Positions 33,220-46,268 of a DNA stretch of 64,000 nucleotides are shown in pieces. The DNA comes from Aliidiomarina sedimenti (GTDB taxonomy: Bacteria > Pseudomonadota > Gammaproteobacteria > Enterobacterales > Alteromonadaceae). The stretch covers positions 372,001 through 436,000 of the forward strand of contig NZ_PIPN01000002.1 of assembly GCF_003986955.1 (NCBI RefSeq). The letters run 5' to 3'. The notes below the pieces were generated by a model that saw only the letters and a program-made list of their open reading frames with translations, was not told the origin of the DNA and ran no database searches. Every line of letters begins with the position of its first letter. Position 1 is the stretch's first letter. The position numbers and the translations under genes were made by a program.

Positions 33220-35289
33220 ATGACCACACAAGACCTATTGATCGAACTTGGCACCGAAGAGCTGCCACCTAAAGCGCTGGTTCAGCTGGCGCAGAGTTTT
33301 GCCGACAGTATTAAAACCCAGCTCACCGCTAGTGAGTTAGCATTCACTTACGTTAAATCCCTTAACTCCCCTCGCCGACTTTCTGTGATTGTTGAAGGGC
33401 TACAGACTCAGCAAGTTGACAAAGAGGTTGAAAAGAAAGGTCCCTCCGTTGACGTCGCATTCGATGCCGACGGTAACCCGACCAAGGCCGCACTCGGCTG
33501 GGCCCGGGGCAACGGTATTAGCATAGAACAGGCCTCACGCTTAAAAACCGACAAGGGTGAGTGGCTGGTACATAAAGCCACCGAGAAAGGCCAGCCAGTG
33601 ACCGCACTACTGCAGGATTTTATCGAGCGAGCCATTAAGCAACTGCCGATCCCGCGTCCTATGCGCTGGGGTAACAGCGAACATAGCTTTATCCGCCCGG
33701 TCCATCACCTCACGGTGCTCCTCGGCAACGAGGTAGTCACCTGCTCAGTACTTGGTATTGAAAGCTCAAATACGGTGACCGGTCATCGCTTCCACCACCC
33801 TGAACTGGTCACCATTGCCAATGCGTCCAGCTACATTGAACAAATGGCAGACGCTCATGTGTTGGTTGATTTTGAACAGCGCAAAGCGGTTATTCGCGAG
33901 CAAATTGAAGAGCTCGCGGATCAGGAAAATGCGACTCCAGTTATGGACGAAGCGCTATTGGATGAGGTCGCCTCGCTCGTTGAATGGCCAGTTGCCCATG
34001 TTGCTCATTTCGAGGAGCGTTTCCTTCAAGTACCTAAAGAAGCCCTGATCTATACGATGAAGGATGACCAGCGCTATTTCCCTCTGGAGGATAACCAGGG
34101 ACAGCTCCTTCCTCGCTTCATTTTTGTTAGTAACATCGAAAGTAAAGATCCGAAGCAGGTCATTGAGGGCAATGAAAAAGTGATTCGCCCCCGTCTTGCC
34201 GACGCCGAGTTCTTCTTTGCTACCGACCAGAAAACGCCACTTGCTCAACGCGTCGAGGGATTGCACAAAGTGCTATTCCAGAAACAACTGGGCACGTTAG
34301 GAGAGAAAGCAGAGCGTATTTCTCGCTTGTCCGGTGCTATTGCGACACTATTAAATGACGACGCTAAAGCGGCGGCCCGCGCGGGGTTATTGGCTAAAGC
34401 CGATTTGATGTCAGACATGGTAATGGAATTCCCCGAGGTTCAGGGCGTTATGGGCATGTACTATGCGCGCCTGGACGGCGAAAGTGACCTTGTGGCGAAT
34501 GCGATAGAAGGCCATTACCATCCTCGTTTCGCTGGTGACACCTTACCTGACAGTAAAGTCGCCTGCGCCGTTGCACTGGCAGATAAGCTCGACACCCTGG
34601 CTGGTATTTTCGGCATCGGACAAAAGCCGAAAGGCGATCGTGACCCCTTTGCCCTGCGCCGTGCAGCTATAGGCCTGCTGCGAATTCTTATTGAAAAGGA
34701 ACTGCCCTTAGATCTGCCACTATTGGTGGATGAAGCGATTAAAGGATATGGCGACAAGATCAAAGCGAGCAGCGCGTTAACTGATTCAATCGTCGATTTC
34801 CTGCTAGGACGCTTCCGTGCTTACTACGAAGACCAGTCGGTTCCGGTGGATGTCATTCAGGCAGTGATGGCACGACGGCCGACGGTTGCGTTTGATTTTG
34901 ATCGTCGTGTGCATGCCGTGCACGCGTTTAAATCGAACCCTGAAGCAGACGCACTCGCCGCAGCCAATAAACGGGTTAGCAACATTCTGGCGAAAGCTGA
35001 TCAGGTTGGTTCAAGCGTCGACCCGGACTTGCTGGCTGAAGCCGAGGAAAAAGCATTACACCGTGCGCTGGATTCAGTTCGAAACGACGTCAGTGCCGAT
35101 GCAGAGCAAGGAAACTACGACGCGGCGCTGAGCCGTTTAGCGAGCTTGCGGGAACCTGTGGACGCATTCTTTGAACAGGTCATGGTAAATGCAGACGATA
35201 GTGCTGTGAGAGCGAATCGACTTGCCCTTCTAAGTCAGTTGCGAGCGCAATTCCTCAATATAGCCGATATTTCGCTACTGCAATCCTGA
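33220..35289 (+). CDS. glyS: Glycyl-tRNA synthetase beta subunit
   Basis: The tRNA-recognition subunit of GlyRS. From ATG 33220, behind GGGAG, it is 689 residues, the same as E. coli GlyS. An in-frame GTG at 33211 overlaps that ribosome site and is unlikely to be used. The conserved LLIELGTEELPPKAL opening is present. The C-terminal anticodon-binding region is complete. It ends at a strong terminator. Confidence 0.97.
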   Translation: MTTQDLLIELGTEELPPKALVQLAQSFADSIKTQLTASELAFTYVKSLNSPRRLSVIVEGLQTQQVDKEVEKKGPSVDVAFDADGNPTKAALGWARGNGISIEQASRLKTDKGEWLVHKATEKGQPVTALLQDFIERAIKQLPIPRPMRWGNSEHSFIRPVHHLTVLLGNEVVTCSVLGIESSNTVTGHRFHHPELVTIANASSYIEQMADAHVLVDFEQRKAVIREQIEELADQENATPVMDEALLDEVASLVEWPVAHVAHFEERFLQVPKEALIYTMKDDQRYFPLEDNQGQLLPRFIFVSNIESKDPKQVIEGNEKVIRPRLADAEFFFATDQKTPLAQRVEGLHKVLFQKQLGTLGEKAERISRLSGAIATLLNDDAKAAARAGLLAKADLMSDMVMEFPEVQGVMGMYYARLDGESDLVANAIEGHYHPRFAGDTLPDSKVACAVALADKLDTLAGIFGIGQKPKGDRDPFALRRAAIGLLRILIEKELPLDLPLLVDEAIKGYGDKIKASSALTDSIVDFLLGRFRAYYEDQSVPVDVIQAVMARRPTVAFDFDRRVHAVHAFKSNPEADALAAANKRVSNILAKADQVGSSVDPDLLAEAEEKALHRALDSVRNDVSADAEQGNYDAALSRLASLREPVDAFFEQVMVNADDSAVRANRLALLSQLRAQFLNIADISLLQS

Positions 35290-35292
35290 ACC

Positions 35293-35323
35293 AAAAAGCC
35301 CGCTTACCTAAGCGGGCTTTTTT
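35293..35323. terminator. Terminator after glyS (likely bidirectional)
   Basis: A perfect 14-bp stem, AAAAAGCCCGCTTA pairing with TAAGCGGGCTTTTT, closes a two-base loop with T runs on both strands. It serves glyS on plus and probably the convergent hydrolase gene on minus. Confidence 0.92.
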
Positions 35324-35357
35324 ATACATTGCAATCAAATAGGTAGCCGTTAGCCGC

Positions 35358-36455
35358 CTACCCCTCTATAACGTTGGACTCCATCCAGCGTATCCAGGCG
35401 CCAAAGTCGTCGGTGTCCCAAAGAATCATGCCGTGATGCGTGCGCGGTTGCACCGCATGCAGGGTGATATCCTGATCACTGGCTGCAAGCTCCTGTAGCC
35501 GGCCCAGGGCGGTTATCCGGTCTTCGACCGAGCCCATTATAAGTGTCGGGATTCCAAGCTCGCCAACGCGCTGTACGGCAGCCGTATCGGCCTGCGTCGT
35601 ACCTGCTTCATTAAGTGCATAGCGAGCCCCCTTTTTAAGGCTACTTTCCGGCACTAAGTGAGCACTGCGAGTATAGGCTCTTCCCGCATCAACGAACGAA
35701 TCGACAAACTCAAGCATTGGAGCAAGCAGCAACAGGCTTTCGATATCGTCGCGCAAAGACGCAAGATGACTTACCGCTGTACCACCCATTGACATGCCGG
35801 CCAGGTGGAGAGGTCCGGTGAAATTGTTTGCCTCTATGAGCTGATTAACAGCCTGAGCTTCAGGTTTTCCACTAAAGGTAAATGCACCTTCCGAGTTACC
35901 ATGACCATACAGATCGACTAAAACGACATCAAACCCCGCAAAGCGCATACTTTCGGCAACAAAAAAGAGTGATTCCTTATTGGTTCGGAATCCATGAATC
36001 AGAATATACGTCCCGCGAGTGGCTTTCGGTACAGCACCATCAAGCAGTAATTCGACCTGGTCGCTACCCCGGGTCGTATCCAGTTCGATCTCATAACGCA
36101 TAGCCGTGCGTCGACTTCGATCCGCTGCTGTTTTCTCCGCATACGGCCAGAATCGTAAACGGACCTCCATTGCCTCGGTCTCAAGCGGGGCCTGTTGCGC
36201 CCAGCTATCTGCAGCATCAGCCCAGATCTCACGCCCCTGATTGTCGTAGGCAGGGGCAACTGAATACGCCAGGCAAGGCTGTCCGTCCGGGCAGTAGGTC
36301 GCGCTCTGATAACCAATTCGCTGGTATTCAGCGGTGGGTAGTAGTTGAAAATCCAGCATTGGAGGATGCAAAGCGCTACGACCAATTAGGTTGGCACAAC
36401 CGGTTAAAATGAACAGCCCAATGAGAATGGTAAGAGAGTGTCTGACTAAGTGCAT
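35358..36455 (-). CDS. Alpha/beta hydrolase-fold lipoprotein
   Basis: A 365-residue protein with a lipoprotein signal (lipobox LTGC, Cys20), so it is probably anchored to an envelope membrane. The hydrolase core shows the oxyanion HGFRTNKE segment, DLYGHGNSEG, the nucleophile elbow GMSMGG (GxSxG), and a C-terminal THHGMILW segment likely to hold the catalytic His. It resembles serine esterases or lysophospholipases; the substrate is unknown. It is convergent with glyS and downstream of gyrB's terminator. Confidence 0.82.
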   Translation of the reverse strand: MHLVRHSLTILIGLFILTGCANLIGRSALHPPMLDFQLLPTAEYQRIGYQSATYCPDGQPCLAYSVAPAYDNQGREIWADAADSWAQQAPLETEAMEVRLRFWPYAEKTAADRSRRTAMRYEIELDTTRGSDQVELLLDGAVPKATRGTYILIHGFRTNKESLFFVAESMRFAGFDVVLVDLYGHGNSEGAFTFSGKPEAQAVNQLIEANNFTGPLHLAGMSMGGTAVSHLASLRDDIESLLLLAPMLEFVDSFVDAGRAYTRSAHLVPESSLKKGARYALNEAGTTQADTAAVQRVGELGIPTLIMGSVEDRITALGRLQELAASDQDITLHAVQPRTHHGMILWDTDDFGAWIRWMESNVIEG

Positions 36456-36503
36456 GGTGACGTTCCTTTGTGATAATTCCTGTTGTGTTAGCCATATTCT
36501 TAC

Positions 36504-36532
36504 AAAAAAGCCTCTGCAAAACAGAGGCTTTT
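36504..36532 (-). terminator. Terminator of the dnaA-dnaN-recF-gyrB operon
   Basis: An 11-bp stem, AAAAGCCTCTG/CAGAGGCTTTT, with a five-base loop. On the minus strand it is followed by TTTTTT. It lies about 60 bases past the gyrB stop. Confidence 0.88.
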
Positions 36533-36593
36533 ACATAAAATTAAATTTTAGTTGCCCGCGCCACTATGACCAGCCGCAACGGCAGACATCCAT

Positions 36594-40119
<3,526 letters not shown>

Positions 40120-40122
40120 CGA

Positions 40123-41223
40123 CTACAAGCGCATGGGCATAACAACGTACAACGCCGAGTCATCCGCGTTGTCTTCAACCAACGCACTACTATTGGCGTC
40201 GCTTAACGTGAACTTCACTTGCTCACCCTGAATAGAACTCAACACGTCGAGGACGTAGGTTACGTTGAATCCGACTTCCAGAGCGTCGCCCTGATAATCC
40301 ACTTCAATAGCTTCTTCCGCTTGTTCTTGTTCCGGGTTATTGGCAGTTAATGCCAATTCGCCTGAACTCAGATTCAAACGTACGCCACGAAACTTCTCAT
40401 TGGACAGAATCGATGCCCGGGCACAGGCGCTACGCAACAGGTCTTTATCAGCAATTACCGTCTTATCACCACCTTGCGGAAGCACACGTCGATAGTCAGG
40501 AAAGCGACCGTCAAGCAGCTTACTGGTAAACACCATGCCTTCGCTACGAATCCGGATATGGTTCTGGCCAATGGCCACCTGAATAAGTTGGTCGTCCTGC
40601 TCCAGCAGACGCATCAACTCAGTCACACCTTTGCGCGGAACGATCACCTGCCGTTGTGGTAAGCCAGACTGCTCGAGTTGCATCCCGGCCATCGCCAGAC
40701 GGTGTCCGTCCGTGGCAACCGTGCGTAACTGATTGTCATTGACTTCGAACAACATCCCATTCAGATAGTATCGAACATCCTGATTCGCCATCGAAAAATG
40801 AGTTCGTTCCATCAGGTGTTTCAGTTCCCCCCGAGCAAGCTCAAAGGTAACTTCAGCCTCCCACTCATCGATGTCCGGAAATTCGCTTGCCGGCAACGAA
40901 CTCAAAGTAAACTTACTGCGGCCTGAACGGAGAATGATTTTATCACCATTCGACTCAAGCTTAACGTCATGTCCCTCCGGTAAGCTGCGAACAATGTCCA
41001 GCAGCTTTTTAGCAGGAACCGTCGCTTCGCCTTCTACGGCGCCTTCCAGGCTGACCTTAGAGACCAACTCTACCTCCAGGTCAGTGCCCGTCATGCGCAG
41101 CTCATCGCTACTCACCCGAATTAACACATTGGATAAAATCGGTAAGGTGTGACGCCGTTCTACCGCACCGCTAACAACCTGCAGTGGCTTCAGTAGTGCA
41201 TCCCGAGTGGTGCTAAAGTTCAT
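40123..41223 (-). CDS. dnaN: DNA polymerase III sliding clamp (beta subunit)
   Basis: A 366-residue processivity clamp, the same length as E. coli DnaN, with the three-fold repeated clamp fold. The conserved C-terminal end (VVMPMRL) forms part of the partner-binding pocket. It lies 77 bases after dnaA and three before recF, in the standard operon. Confidence 0.97.
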   Translation of the reverse strand: MNFSTTRDALLKPLQVVSGAVERRHTLPILSNVLIRVSSDELRMTGTDLEVELVSKVSLEGAVEGEATVPAKKLLDIVRSLPEGHDVKLESNGDKIILRSGRSKFTLSSLPASEFPDIDEWEAEVTFELARGELKHLMERTHFSMANQDVRYYLNGMLFEVNDNQLRTVATDGHRLAMAGMQLEQSGLPQRQVIVPRKGVTELMRLLEQDDQLIQVAIGQNHIRIRSEGMVFTSKLLDGRFPDYRRVLPQGGDKTVIADKDLLRSACARASILSNEKFRGVRLNLSSGELALTANNPEQEQAEEAIEVDYQGDALEVGFNVTYVLDVLSSIQGEQVKFTLSDANSSALVEDNADDSALYVVMPMRL

Positions 41224-41300
41224 GTGCGTTATCTCCCATACTGTTGCGAGCCGGTTTGTGGCGCGCTATGTCCGTACCACAGCATATGCAGACATGTTCG

Positions 41301-42692
41301 TTAAACCGACAATGTCCGGTTAAGATTGCGAAAGTCTTCCTGGATCTCATGATCCAACTCTATCAACTCTTTTATTTTGCGACAGGCATGCAATACCGTG
41401 GTGTGATCCCGGCCGCCAAATGCATCGCCTATTTCAGGCAAACTATGGTTGGTCAGTTCCTTGGCTAAGGCCATCGCTAACTGACGAGGGCGGGCAATCG
41501 AACGACTGCGCCGCTTTGAGGTCAGATCTGCCACTTTAATATTGTAATACTCCGCCACCGTGCGCTGGATATTATCAATCGTTACCAGTTTTTCCTGCGC
41601 AGCGATTAAGTCACGCAGCGCCTCTTTGACGAAATCAATGGTTAGCTCTCGACCAGTCAAATTTACATTCACCGCAACCCGGTTCAACGCGCCTTCCAGT
41701 TCCCGAACATGGGAACGAAGACGTTTAGCAATAAAAAAGGCTACTTCATGCGGTAATTTGATGCCCCGCTCTTCGGCTTTTCGCTCCAGAATTGCGACCC
41801 GTGTGGGCAGCTCAGGCGGCTCAATGGCGACGGTTAAGCCCCAGCCAAAGCGCGATTTCAGGCGGTCATCAACCCCTTCGATTTCTTTAGGGTAGACGTC
41901 ACTTGTAAGTATAACCTGCTGATTTCCCTCAAGTAACCAATTGAACGTGTGGAAAAATTCGTCCTGGAAATGTTCTTTACGGGCAAAAAACTGAACATCA
42001 TCGATGAGCAAAGCATCCACCGAACGATAGCTCTCTTTGAACGCGTCAATTTTATTGTGCTTCATGGCATACACCATGTCCTGCACAAAGCGCTCAGCAC
42101 GAAGGTAGTAGACCTTGGCATCCGGTTTACGCGCCAAAATACCATTGCCGACCGAATGCAATAAGTGGGTTTTACCCAGGCCCGTACCGCCGTAGATAAA
42201 CAGTGGGTTATACGCTCCGCCCGGATTCTCGGCGACCTGAAGGGCTGCCGCACGCGCCAATTGATTGGACTTACCTTCGACAAAGTTTTCAAAGGTATAG
42301 GAACGATGCAAGTTACTGCTTTGTAGCGAAACCGGGCGATCATCATCAGATGTCCGGCGCTGAGGCCGTGGCCGTTGGTTCGAAACAGACTGACTGCTGG
42401 TTTTACGGCTACCATTCAGGCTGCTGTTATTGGTATTGCTATTTGTTCGCGCTCCACCGACTTTCAATTCAACATTCGGTGGTTCCTTGCCCGCTTCTTC
42501 GCGCAGGAAACTAATAATTTGCTCGAGGTATTTATCCTTCACCCAATCCATCACATAGGTATTGGGTGCGTACAAAAACAGGGTGTTATTCTCTAGTTCG
42601 ACCTGCAAAGGTCGAATCCAGGTATTAAAATGCTGCATGCTTAACTCGCTTTGTAAACGAGTGGAACACTGCTGCCAAAGCGACTTACTCAC
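41301..42692 (-). CDS. dnaA: Chromosomal replication initiator DnaA
   Basis: Binds DnaA boxes and opens oriC. The 463-residue protein shows domain I (about 1-85), a Ser/Asn/Arg-rich linker (about 86-130), and an AAA+ domain with Walker [10 protein letters not shown] and Walker B LLIDDVQF. The C-terminal DNA-binding domain carries the signature [12 protein letters not shown]. The start is GTG 42692, preceded by AGGAG at good spacing. It is divergent from rpmH, with a DnaA box in the shared gap for likely autoregulation. Confidence 0.97.
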   Translation of the reverse strand: MSKSLWQQCSTRLQSELSMQHFNTWIRPLQVELENNTLFLYAPNTYVMDWVKDKYLEQIISFLREEAGKEPPNVELKVGGARTNSNTNNSSLNGSRKTSSQSVSNQRPRPQRRTSDDDRPVSLQSSNLHRSYTFENFVEGKSNQLARAAALQVAENPGGAYNPLFIYGGTGLGKTHLLHSVGNGILARKPDAKVYYLRAERFVQDMVYAMKHNKIDAFKESYRSVDALLIDDVQFFARKEHFQDEFFHTFNWLLEGNQQVILTSDVYPKEIEGVDDRLKSRFGWGLTVAIEPPELPTRVAILERKAEERGIKLPHEVAFFIAKRLRSHVRELEGALNRVAVNVNLTGRELTIDFVKEALRDLIAAQEKLVTIDNIQRTVAEYYNIKVADLTSKRRSRSIARPRQLAMALAKELTNHSLPEIGDAFGGRDHTTVLHACRKIKELIELDHEIQEDFRNLNRTLSV

Positions 42693-42770
42693 GCTTCACT
42701 CCTGCTATCCTGTTTTTATCATTGAATGGATGTGACGAGCGGCCAAACCCTGGCTCGCGATCAAGCCACC

Positions 42771-42799
42771 ATAATACGGAATTAGGCGGCCGCACGCCA
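42771..42799 (-). promoter_or_regulatory. dnaA: Possible dnaA promoter
   Basis: On the minus strand TATTAT (42771-42776) lies about 80 bases before the dnaA start, with a weak -35 (TGGCGT) 17 bases upstream. The DnaA box at 42824-42832 lies just beyond, a position suited to feedback control. The promoter itself is tentative. Confidence 0.35.
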
Positions 42800-42823
42800 G
42801 TCATTTACTAGTAAAAAGGCAAG

Positions 42824-42832
42824 TTATCCACA
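42824..42832 (+). promoter_or_regulatory. DnaA box in the dnaA/rpmH intergenic region
   Basis: A perfect TTATCCACA between the divergent dnaA and rpmH promoters. In E. coli and others, a DnaA box at the dnaA promoter mediates autorepression. Confidence 0.75.
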
Positions 42833-42853
42833 GCAATTAGTGATCACTTTACG

Positions 42854-42882
42854 TTGACACAGATCCTTTATTTTTGTAGAAT
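42854..42882 (+). promoter_or_regulatory. rpmH: rpmH promoter
   Basis: A near-consensus sigma-70 promoter: TTGACA (42854-42859), a 17-base spacer, and TAGAAT (42877-42882), 45 bases before the rpmH start. Confidence 0.85.
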
Positions 42883-42926
42883 TCGCGCTCAAATTTTAAG
42901 ACACGTTCACGTACGGAAGTATTGTT

Positions 42927-43061
42927 ATGAAAAGAACATTTCAACCAAGCGTTTTAAAGCGCAAGCGCACTCACGGTTTCCGTGCTCGTATGGCTACCAA
43001 GAATGGTCGTCAGGTTTTAGCACGTCGCCGCGCCAAAGGTCGTAAAGTACTGAGCGCTTAA
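42927..43061 (+). CDS. rpmH: 50S ribosomal protein L34
   Basis: A 44-residue, very basic protein with the universal L34 pattern ([20 protein letters not shown] at the start, GRKVLSA at the end). It follows the strong promoter upstream and precedes rnpA. A terminator-like hairpin is built around its stop codon. Confidence 0.98.
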   Translation: MKRTFQPSVLKRKRTHGFRARMATKNGRQVLARRRAKGRKVLSA

Positions 43062-43077
43062 TGCTCAGTACTTTTTT
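43044..43077 (+). terminator. Terminator/attenuator over the rpmH stop codon
   Basis: A 12-bp perfect stem, AAAGTACTGAGC/GCTCAGTACTTT, whose loop contains the rpmH TAA (43059-43061), followed by six T in total. Partial termination here would keep rnpA expression far below rpmH. Confidence 0.8.
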
Positions 43078-43094
43078 ACTCAGGCTACCTGAGT
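43078..43094 (+). promoter_or_regulatory. rnpA: Hairpin enclosing the rnpA ribosome site and start codon
   Basis: ACTCAGG and CCTGAGT form a perfect 7-bp stem around a CTA loop. The AGG of the probable ribosome site is in the left arm, and the first two bases of the GTG start (43093-43095) are in the right arm. This would limit rnpA initiation; the function is inferred. Confidence 0.5.
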
Positions 43095-43464
43095 GACTCA
43101 GAATACATATCCGCGGGAGTTACGTCTGTTAACTCCCGCGGATTTTCAATTCGTATTTGATAACCCTCCAGTTAAAGCTGTTACTAAAGAAGTAACCGTT
43201 CTTGCCAAACCAAACTCCCTTTCGCACCCTCGGCTGGGCATTACAGTCAGTAAAAAACGAGCGCGTCTGGCGGTAGAACGCAACCGCATAAAAAGAATTA
43301 TGCGTGAAAGCTATCGGTTACAGCAGCACAATCTGTCAGGGTTTGATATTATCGTCATCGCAAAACCTGGTATCACCAATTTGGATAATCAGGCATTGCA
43401 TGACTTGATGAATTACCTATGGCGAAAATTAAGCAAGCGCTGCAAGCAATACCAATCGCGTTAA
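43093..43464 (+). CDS. rnpA: Ribonuclease P protein component
   Basis: The protein cofactor of RNase P, which matures tRNA 5' ends. The 123-residue basic protein has the RNR signature in [19 protein letters not shown] and the [12 protein letters not shown] opening. The GTG 43093 start matches E. coli RnpA in both codon and offset to the conserved block. It overlaps yidD by 46 bases, as commonly seen. Confidence 0.95.
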   Translation: MTQNTYPRELRLLTPADFQFVFDNPPVKAVTKEVTVLAKPNSLSHPRLGITVSKKRARLAVERNRIKRIMRESYRLQQHNLSGFDIIVIAKPGITNLDNQALHDLMNYLWRKLSKRCKQYQSR

Positions 43465-43697
43465 TTCGCGTCTATCAGCTTGTTATTAGCCCTATACTGG
43501 GGCCGCGCTGCCGTTTTTACCCTACGTGTTCACATTACGCCATCGAAGCAATTCGCATCCATGGCGTGCTCAAAGGCAGCGCACTCGCTGCTAAGCGCAT
43601 TGTGAAGTGTCATCCGGGAAACTCCGGTGGCATTGACCCAGTGCCAGGTTCTCAACTTGAAGCGGAAACGCAACAAAGGCAAAAAGAGACAAAGTAA
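43419..43697 (+). CDS. yidD: Membrane protein insertion efficiency factor YidD
   Basis: A 92-residue small protein that assists YidC-dependent insertion at the inner membrane. The signature region [20 protein letters not shown] with its conserved cysteines is present, followed by [14 protein letters not shown]. It overlaps the end of rnpA and is followed by yidC after four bases. Confidence 0.94.
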   Translation: MAKIKQALQAIPIALIRVYQLVISPILGPRCRFYPTCSHYAIEAIRIHGVLKGSALAAKRIVKCHPGNSGGIDPVPGSQLEAETQQRQKETK

Positions 43698-43701
43698 CCC
43701 T

Positions 43702-45390
43702 ATGAATTCGCAACGTTCCCTACTCATTATTGCTTTGCTGGTCCTTAGTTTCTTTATGTTCCAGCAATGGCAAACCAGAGACGCAGCGTCCACTCCGGGA
43801 GTTGATGCCGCTAGTAAACCTGAACCCACCAATGTTTTACCTACTGTAGGTAACGACGAGTCGAGCAACCTGGTGCCAGGCACTGCCGACGACCAGCCAG
43901 ACTCAACCTCTGCGGACATGCCTCTGAGTACGGATGCAGAATCGGGTGATACCATTCGCGTGCGCACTGACGTATTGGATGTCGAAATTGACCTCCTTGG
44001 CGGTGATTTAGTTAACGCGTACTTGCTTGAGTTTGCTGAACGTCAAGGTGAGGCCGAGCGTTTTAATATCATGCATCGCCGCACCAACCACACATACATT
44101 GCGCAGAGTGGCCTGGTAGGTCGCGACGGTACCGATTCGCCAAACGAGCCGCGCCCGACTTTCAGTGCTGAGCGCAACGACTTTTCGCTGGATTCAGGCG
44201 ATGTTTTAGAAGTCCCGTTGACCTACGTCAGTGACGACGGAACTGAATTCACTAAAACATACGTGTTCCGCCGCGGTGACTATGCCGTGGATGTTCGCTA
44301 TGACATCGCTAATAACGGCGAAAGTGCCAAGCGTGTCGCGCTATATGGCCAGTTACGCCAAAGCATGGTTAGCGACTCCGGCAGCATGTTTATGCCAACG
44401 TACCGCGGTGCTGCGTTTTCAACCCAGGACACGCGTTATGATAAATACAGCTTTGATAAAATCGAAGACCGTAACCTGAATCAAACCACAGTCGGTGGTT
44501 GGGTTGCGATGCTTGAACACTATTTTGTCAGCGCCTGGGTACCAAACCAGGTTGGCCAGAACGTTATCTACACCATGGCTGCGCCAAACAATGAAGCGGT
44601 TATCGGGTTTACCAGCCAGACCATTCAGGTAGAGCCAGGTTCACGCGGCCAGGTTGAAGCCAGCCTGTTCCTTGGACCAAAAGATCAGGACCGCCTTAGT
44701 GACCTGGCAGAGAACCTCAATTTAACCGTTGATTACGGATTTATGTGGTGGCTGGCTATTCCTCTGTTCAGCCTGATGCAGTTTATCTACGGCATTTTTG
44801 CCAACTGGGGTGTCGTTATTATCCTGGTGACGCTGATTGTTAAGATGATTCTGTATCCACTGACCAAAGCGCAATACACCTCCATGGCAAAAATGCGCAT
44901 GGTCGCACCGAAAATGAAAGCGCTTAAAGAGAAGCATGGGGAAGACCGGCAGAAGCTTGGTCAGGCCATGATGAAACTCTATCAGGAAGAAAAAGTGAAT
45001 CCGCTCGGTGGCTGTTTGCCGATGCTGCTGCAACTGCCTATTTTCTTAACCCTGTACTGGGTGCTGTTAGAGTCTGCCGAATTCCGTCATGCTGACTTCG
45101 TGCTCTGGATTACTGACTTATCCAGCCGTGACCCATTCTTCATTCTGCCATTGCTGATGGGTGGCTCGATGTTCCTGATGCAACGGTTACAGCCAAGCCC
45201 GGTTACCGACCCAATGCAGAAGAAGATCATGCAGCTGATGCCTGTTCTGTTCACTGTGTTCTTCTTGTTCTTCCCATCTGGTCTGGTTCTATACTGGCTT
45301 ACCAGTAACCTGGTCTCAATTTCGCAGATGCTCTGGATTTATCGACAGATTGAGAAGAAAGGCTTCAAGGGCCAGAAAAAGAAAGCGTAA
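43702..45390 (+). CDS. yidC: Membrane protein insertase YidC
   Basis: Inserts and folds inner-membrane proteins, alone or with SecYEG. The 562-residue protein has an N-terminal transmembrane anchor, a large periplasmic P1 beta domain (about 60-340), then the conserved five-helix core with a cytoplasmic hairpin (MAKMRMVAPKMKALKEKHGE). The start at ATG 43702 gives the expected anchor; the frame extends upstream into yidD but is not credible there. Confidence 0.96.
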   Translation: MNSQRSLLIIALLVLSFFMFQQWQTRDAASTPGVDAASKPEPTNVLPTVGNDESSNLVPGTADDQPDSTSADMPLSTDAESGDTIRVRTDVLDVEIDLLGGDLVNAYLLEFAERQGEAERFNIMHRRTNHTYIAQSGLVGRDGTDSPNEPRPTFSAERNDFSLDSGDVLEVPLTYVSDDGTEFTKTYVFRRGDYAVDVRYDIANNGESAKRVALYGQLRQSMVSDSGSMFMPTYRGAAFSTQDTRYDKYSFDKIEDRNLNQTTVGGWVAMLEHYFVSAWVPNQVGQNVIYTMAAPNNEAVIGFTSQTIQVEPGSRGQVEASLFLGPKDQDRLSDLAENLNLTVDYGFMWWLAIPLFSLMQFIYGIFANWGVVIILVTLIVKMILYPLTKAQYTSMAKMRMVAPKMKALKEKHGEDRQKLGQAMMKLYQEEKVNPLGGCLPMLLQLPIFLTLYWVLLESAEFRHADFVLWITDLSSRDPFFILPLLMGGSMFLMQRLQPSPVTDPMQKKIMQLMPVLFTVFFLFFPSGLVLYWLTSNLVSISQMLWIYRQIEKKGFKGQKKKA

Positions 45391-45416
45391 GCGCCCCTTG
45401 GACTGTTAACCTTAAC

Positions 45417-45445
45417 TAGCCCGGCATCTGCCGGGCTATTTTTTT
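45417..45445 (+). terminator. Terminator after yidC
   Basis: A 9-bp stem, TAGCCCGGC/GCCGGGCTA, with a four-base loop, followed by seven T. It separates the rpmH-yidC unit from the following hypothetical gene and mnmE. Confidence 0.92.
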
Positions 45446-45494
45446 GCTAGGCTAGAAGTGCGAACAACCGCCCATTTACCAGAGGTAATTCAGC

Positions 45495-46202
45495 ATGCGC
45501 CGTTCCCGTTCAGTGTTTCATTTGCTCTATTTGATTGTTATTGCCGTACTCCTGACCCTGCTCTATGTAGAACGTTATGAGGACACCGAAACAACTTCGG
45601 ATACGGACCAGCAGGCAAACGTCAGCGCTACCCGGGAAGACGACTACCAGGCGCAACACCATGCACTAGTGGACCAGTTAGAAACCCTCGAGACAACCCT
45701 GCTGGACCAACTCTCCGCCCTGCAGCAGCAGCTCACCCGACTGGAGGATGCAACTGGCAACAGAGCGCCTGGTTCTACTGAGACAACAGAACAAACCCCT
45801 GCCGCAGGCAGTCCCCAACAGCCAGTAACGGTTGATACCACGATGCTGGATGATTTTGCCTCCCACCAACAGCGTTTCGATATTCAGTCGGTAGACCCTG
45901 ACTGGGCGTATCGTACCCGTGAACGTATCGTCGAGCTATTTGCTGATGACCCGGCACTGAAACACTACCAACTCAACGATATCGAATGTCGCACGACCCT
46001 ATGCCAGGTAGACATCCGCGACCGCCGTCCGACAAACGAGAACAACATCGAAGCAAGCCTGCAAAACCCAGAACACCTGCGTCAGGCATTAGATCTGGTT
46101 AACAACAACGACCACGGTTTGCACTATCTGATTCGAATGGACAGCAACAATGGTCGGTACCGGGTTCTGCTCGAGCGAACCAATGTCAAAAACGACGACT
46201 AA
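45495..46202 (+). CDS. Membrane-anchored coiled-coil protein of unknown function
   Basis: A 235-residue protein with one N-terminal transmembrane helix (about residues 9-24). A Gln/Leu-rich heptad-like region (about 52-92) is followed by a Thr/Pro linker and a C-terminal domain of about 110 residues. That domain holds a Cys pair in ECRTTLC (Cys165, Cys170) that could form a disulfide. It is likely periplasmic and oligomeric. I do not recognise a named family. It interrupts the usual yidC-mnmE adjacency and follows a terminator, so it needs its own promoter. Confidence 0.75.
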   Translation: MRRSRSVFHLLYLIVIAVLLTLLYVERYEDTETTSDTDQQANVSATREDDYQAQHHALVDQLETLETTLLDQLSALQQQLTRLEDATGNRAPGSTETTEQTPAAGSPQQPVTVDTTMLDDFASHQQRFDIQSVDPDWAYRTRERIVELFADDPALKHYQLNDIECRTTLCQVDIRDRRPTNENNIEASLQNPEHLRQALDLVNNNDHGLHYLIRMDSNNGRYRVLLERTNVKNDD

Positions 46203-46268
46203 GCTTCGATGGACGCGTTGCTGCTTTTTCCCGATAATACAGCTCTTAATTTCTAATCTGGTGCCCTC

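Noticed and set aside
43627-43701. Upstream extension of yidC
   Set aside because: It would place a basic segment before the membrane anchor and overlap yidD; ATG 43702 gives the normal YidC start.
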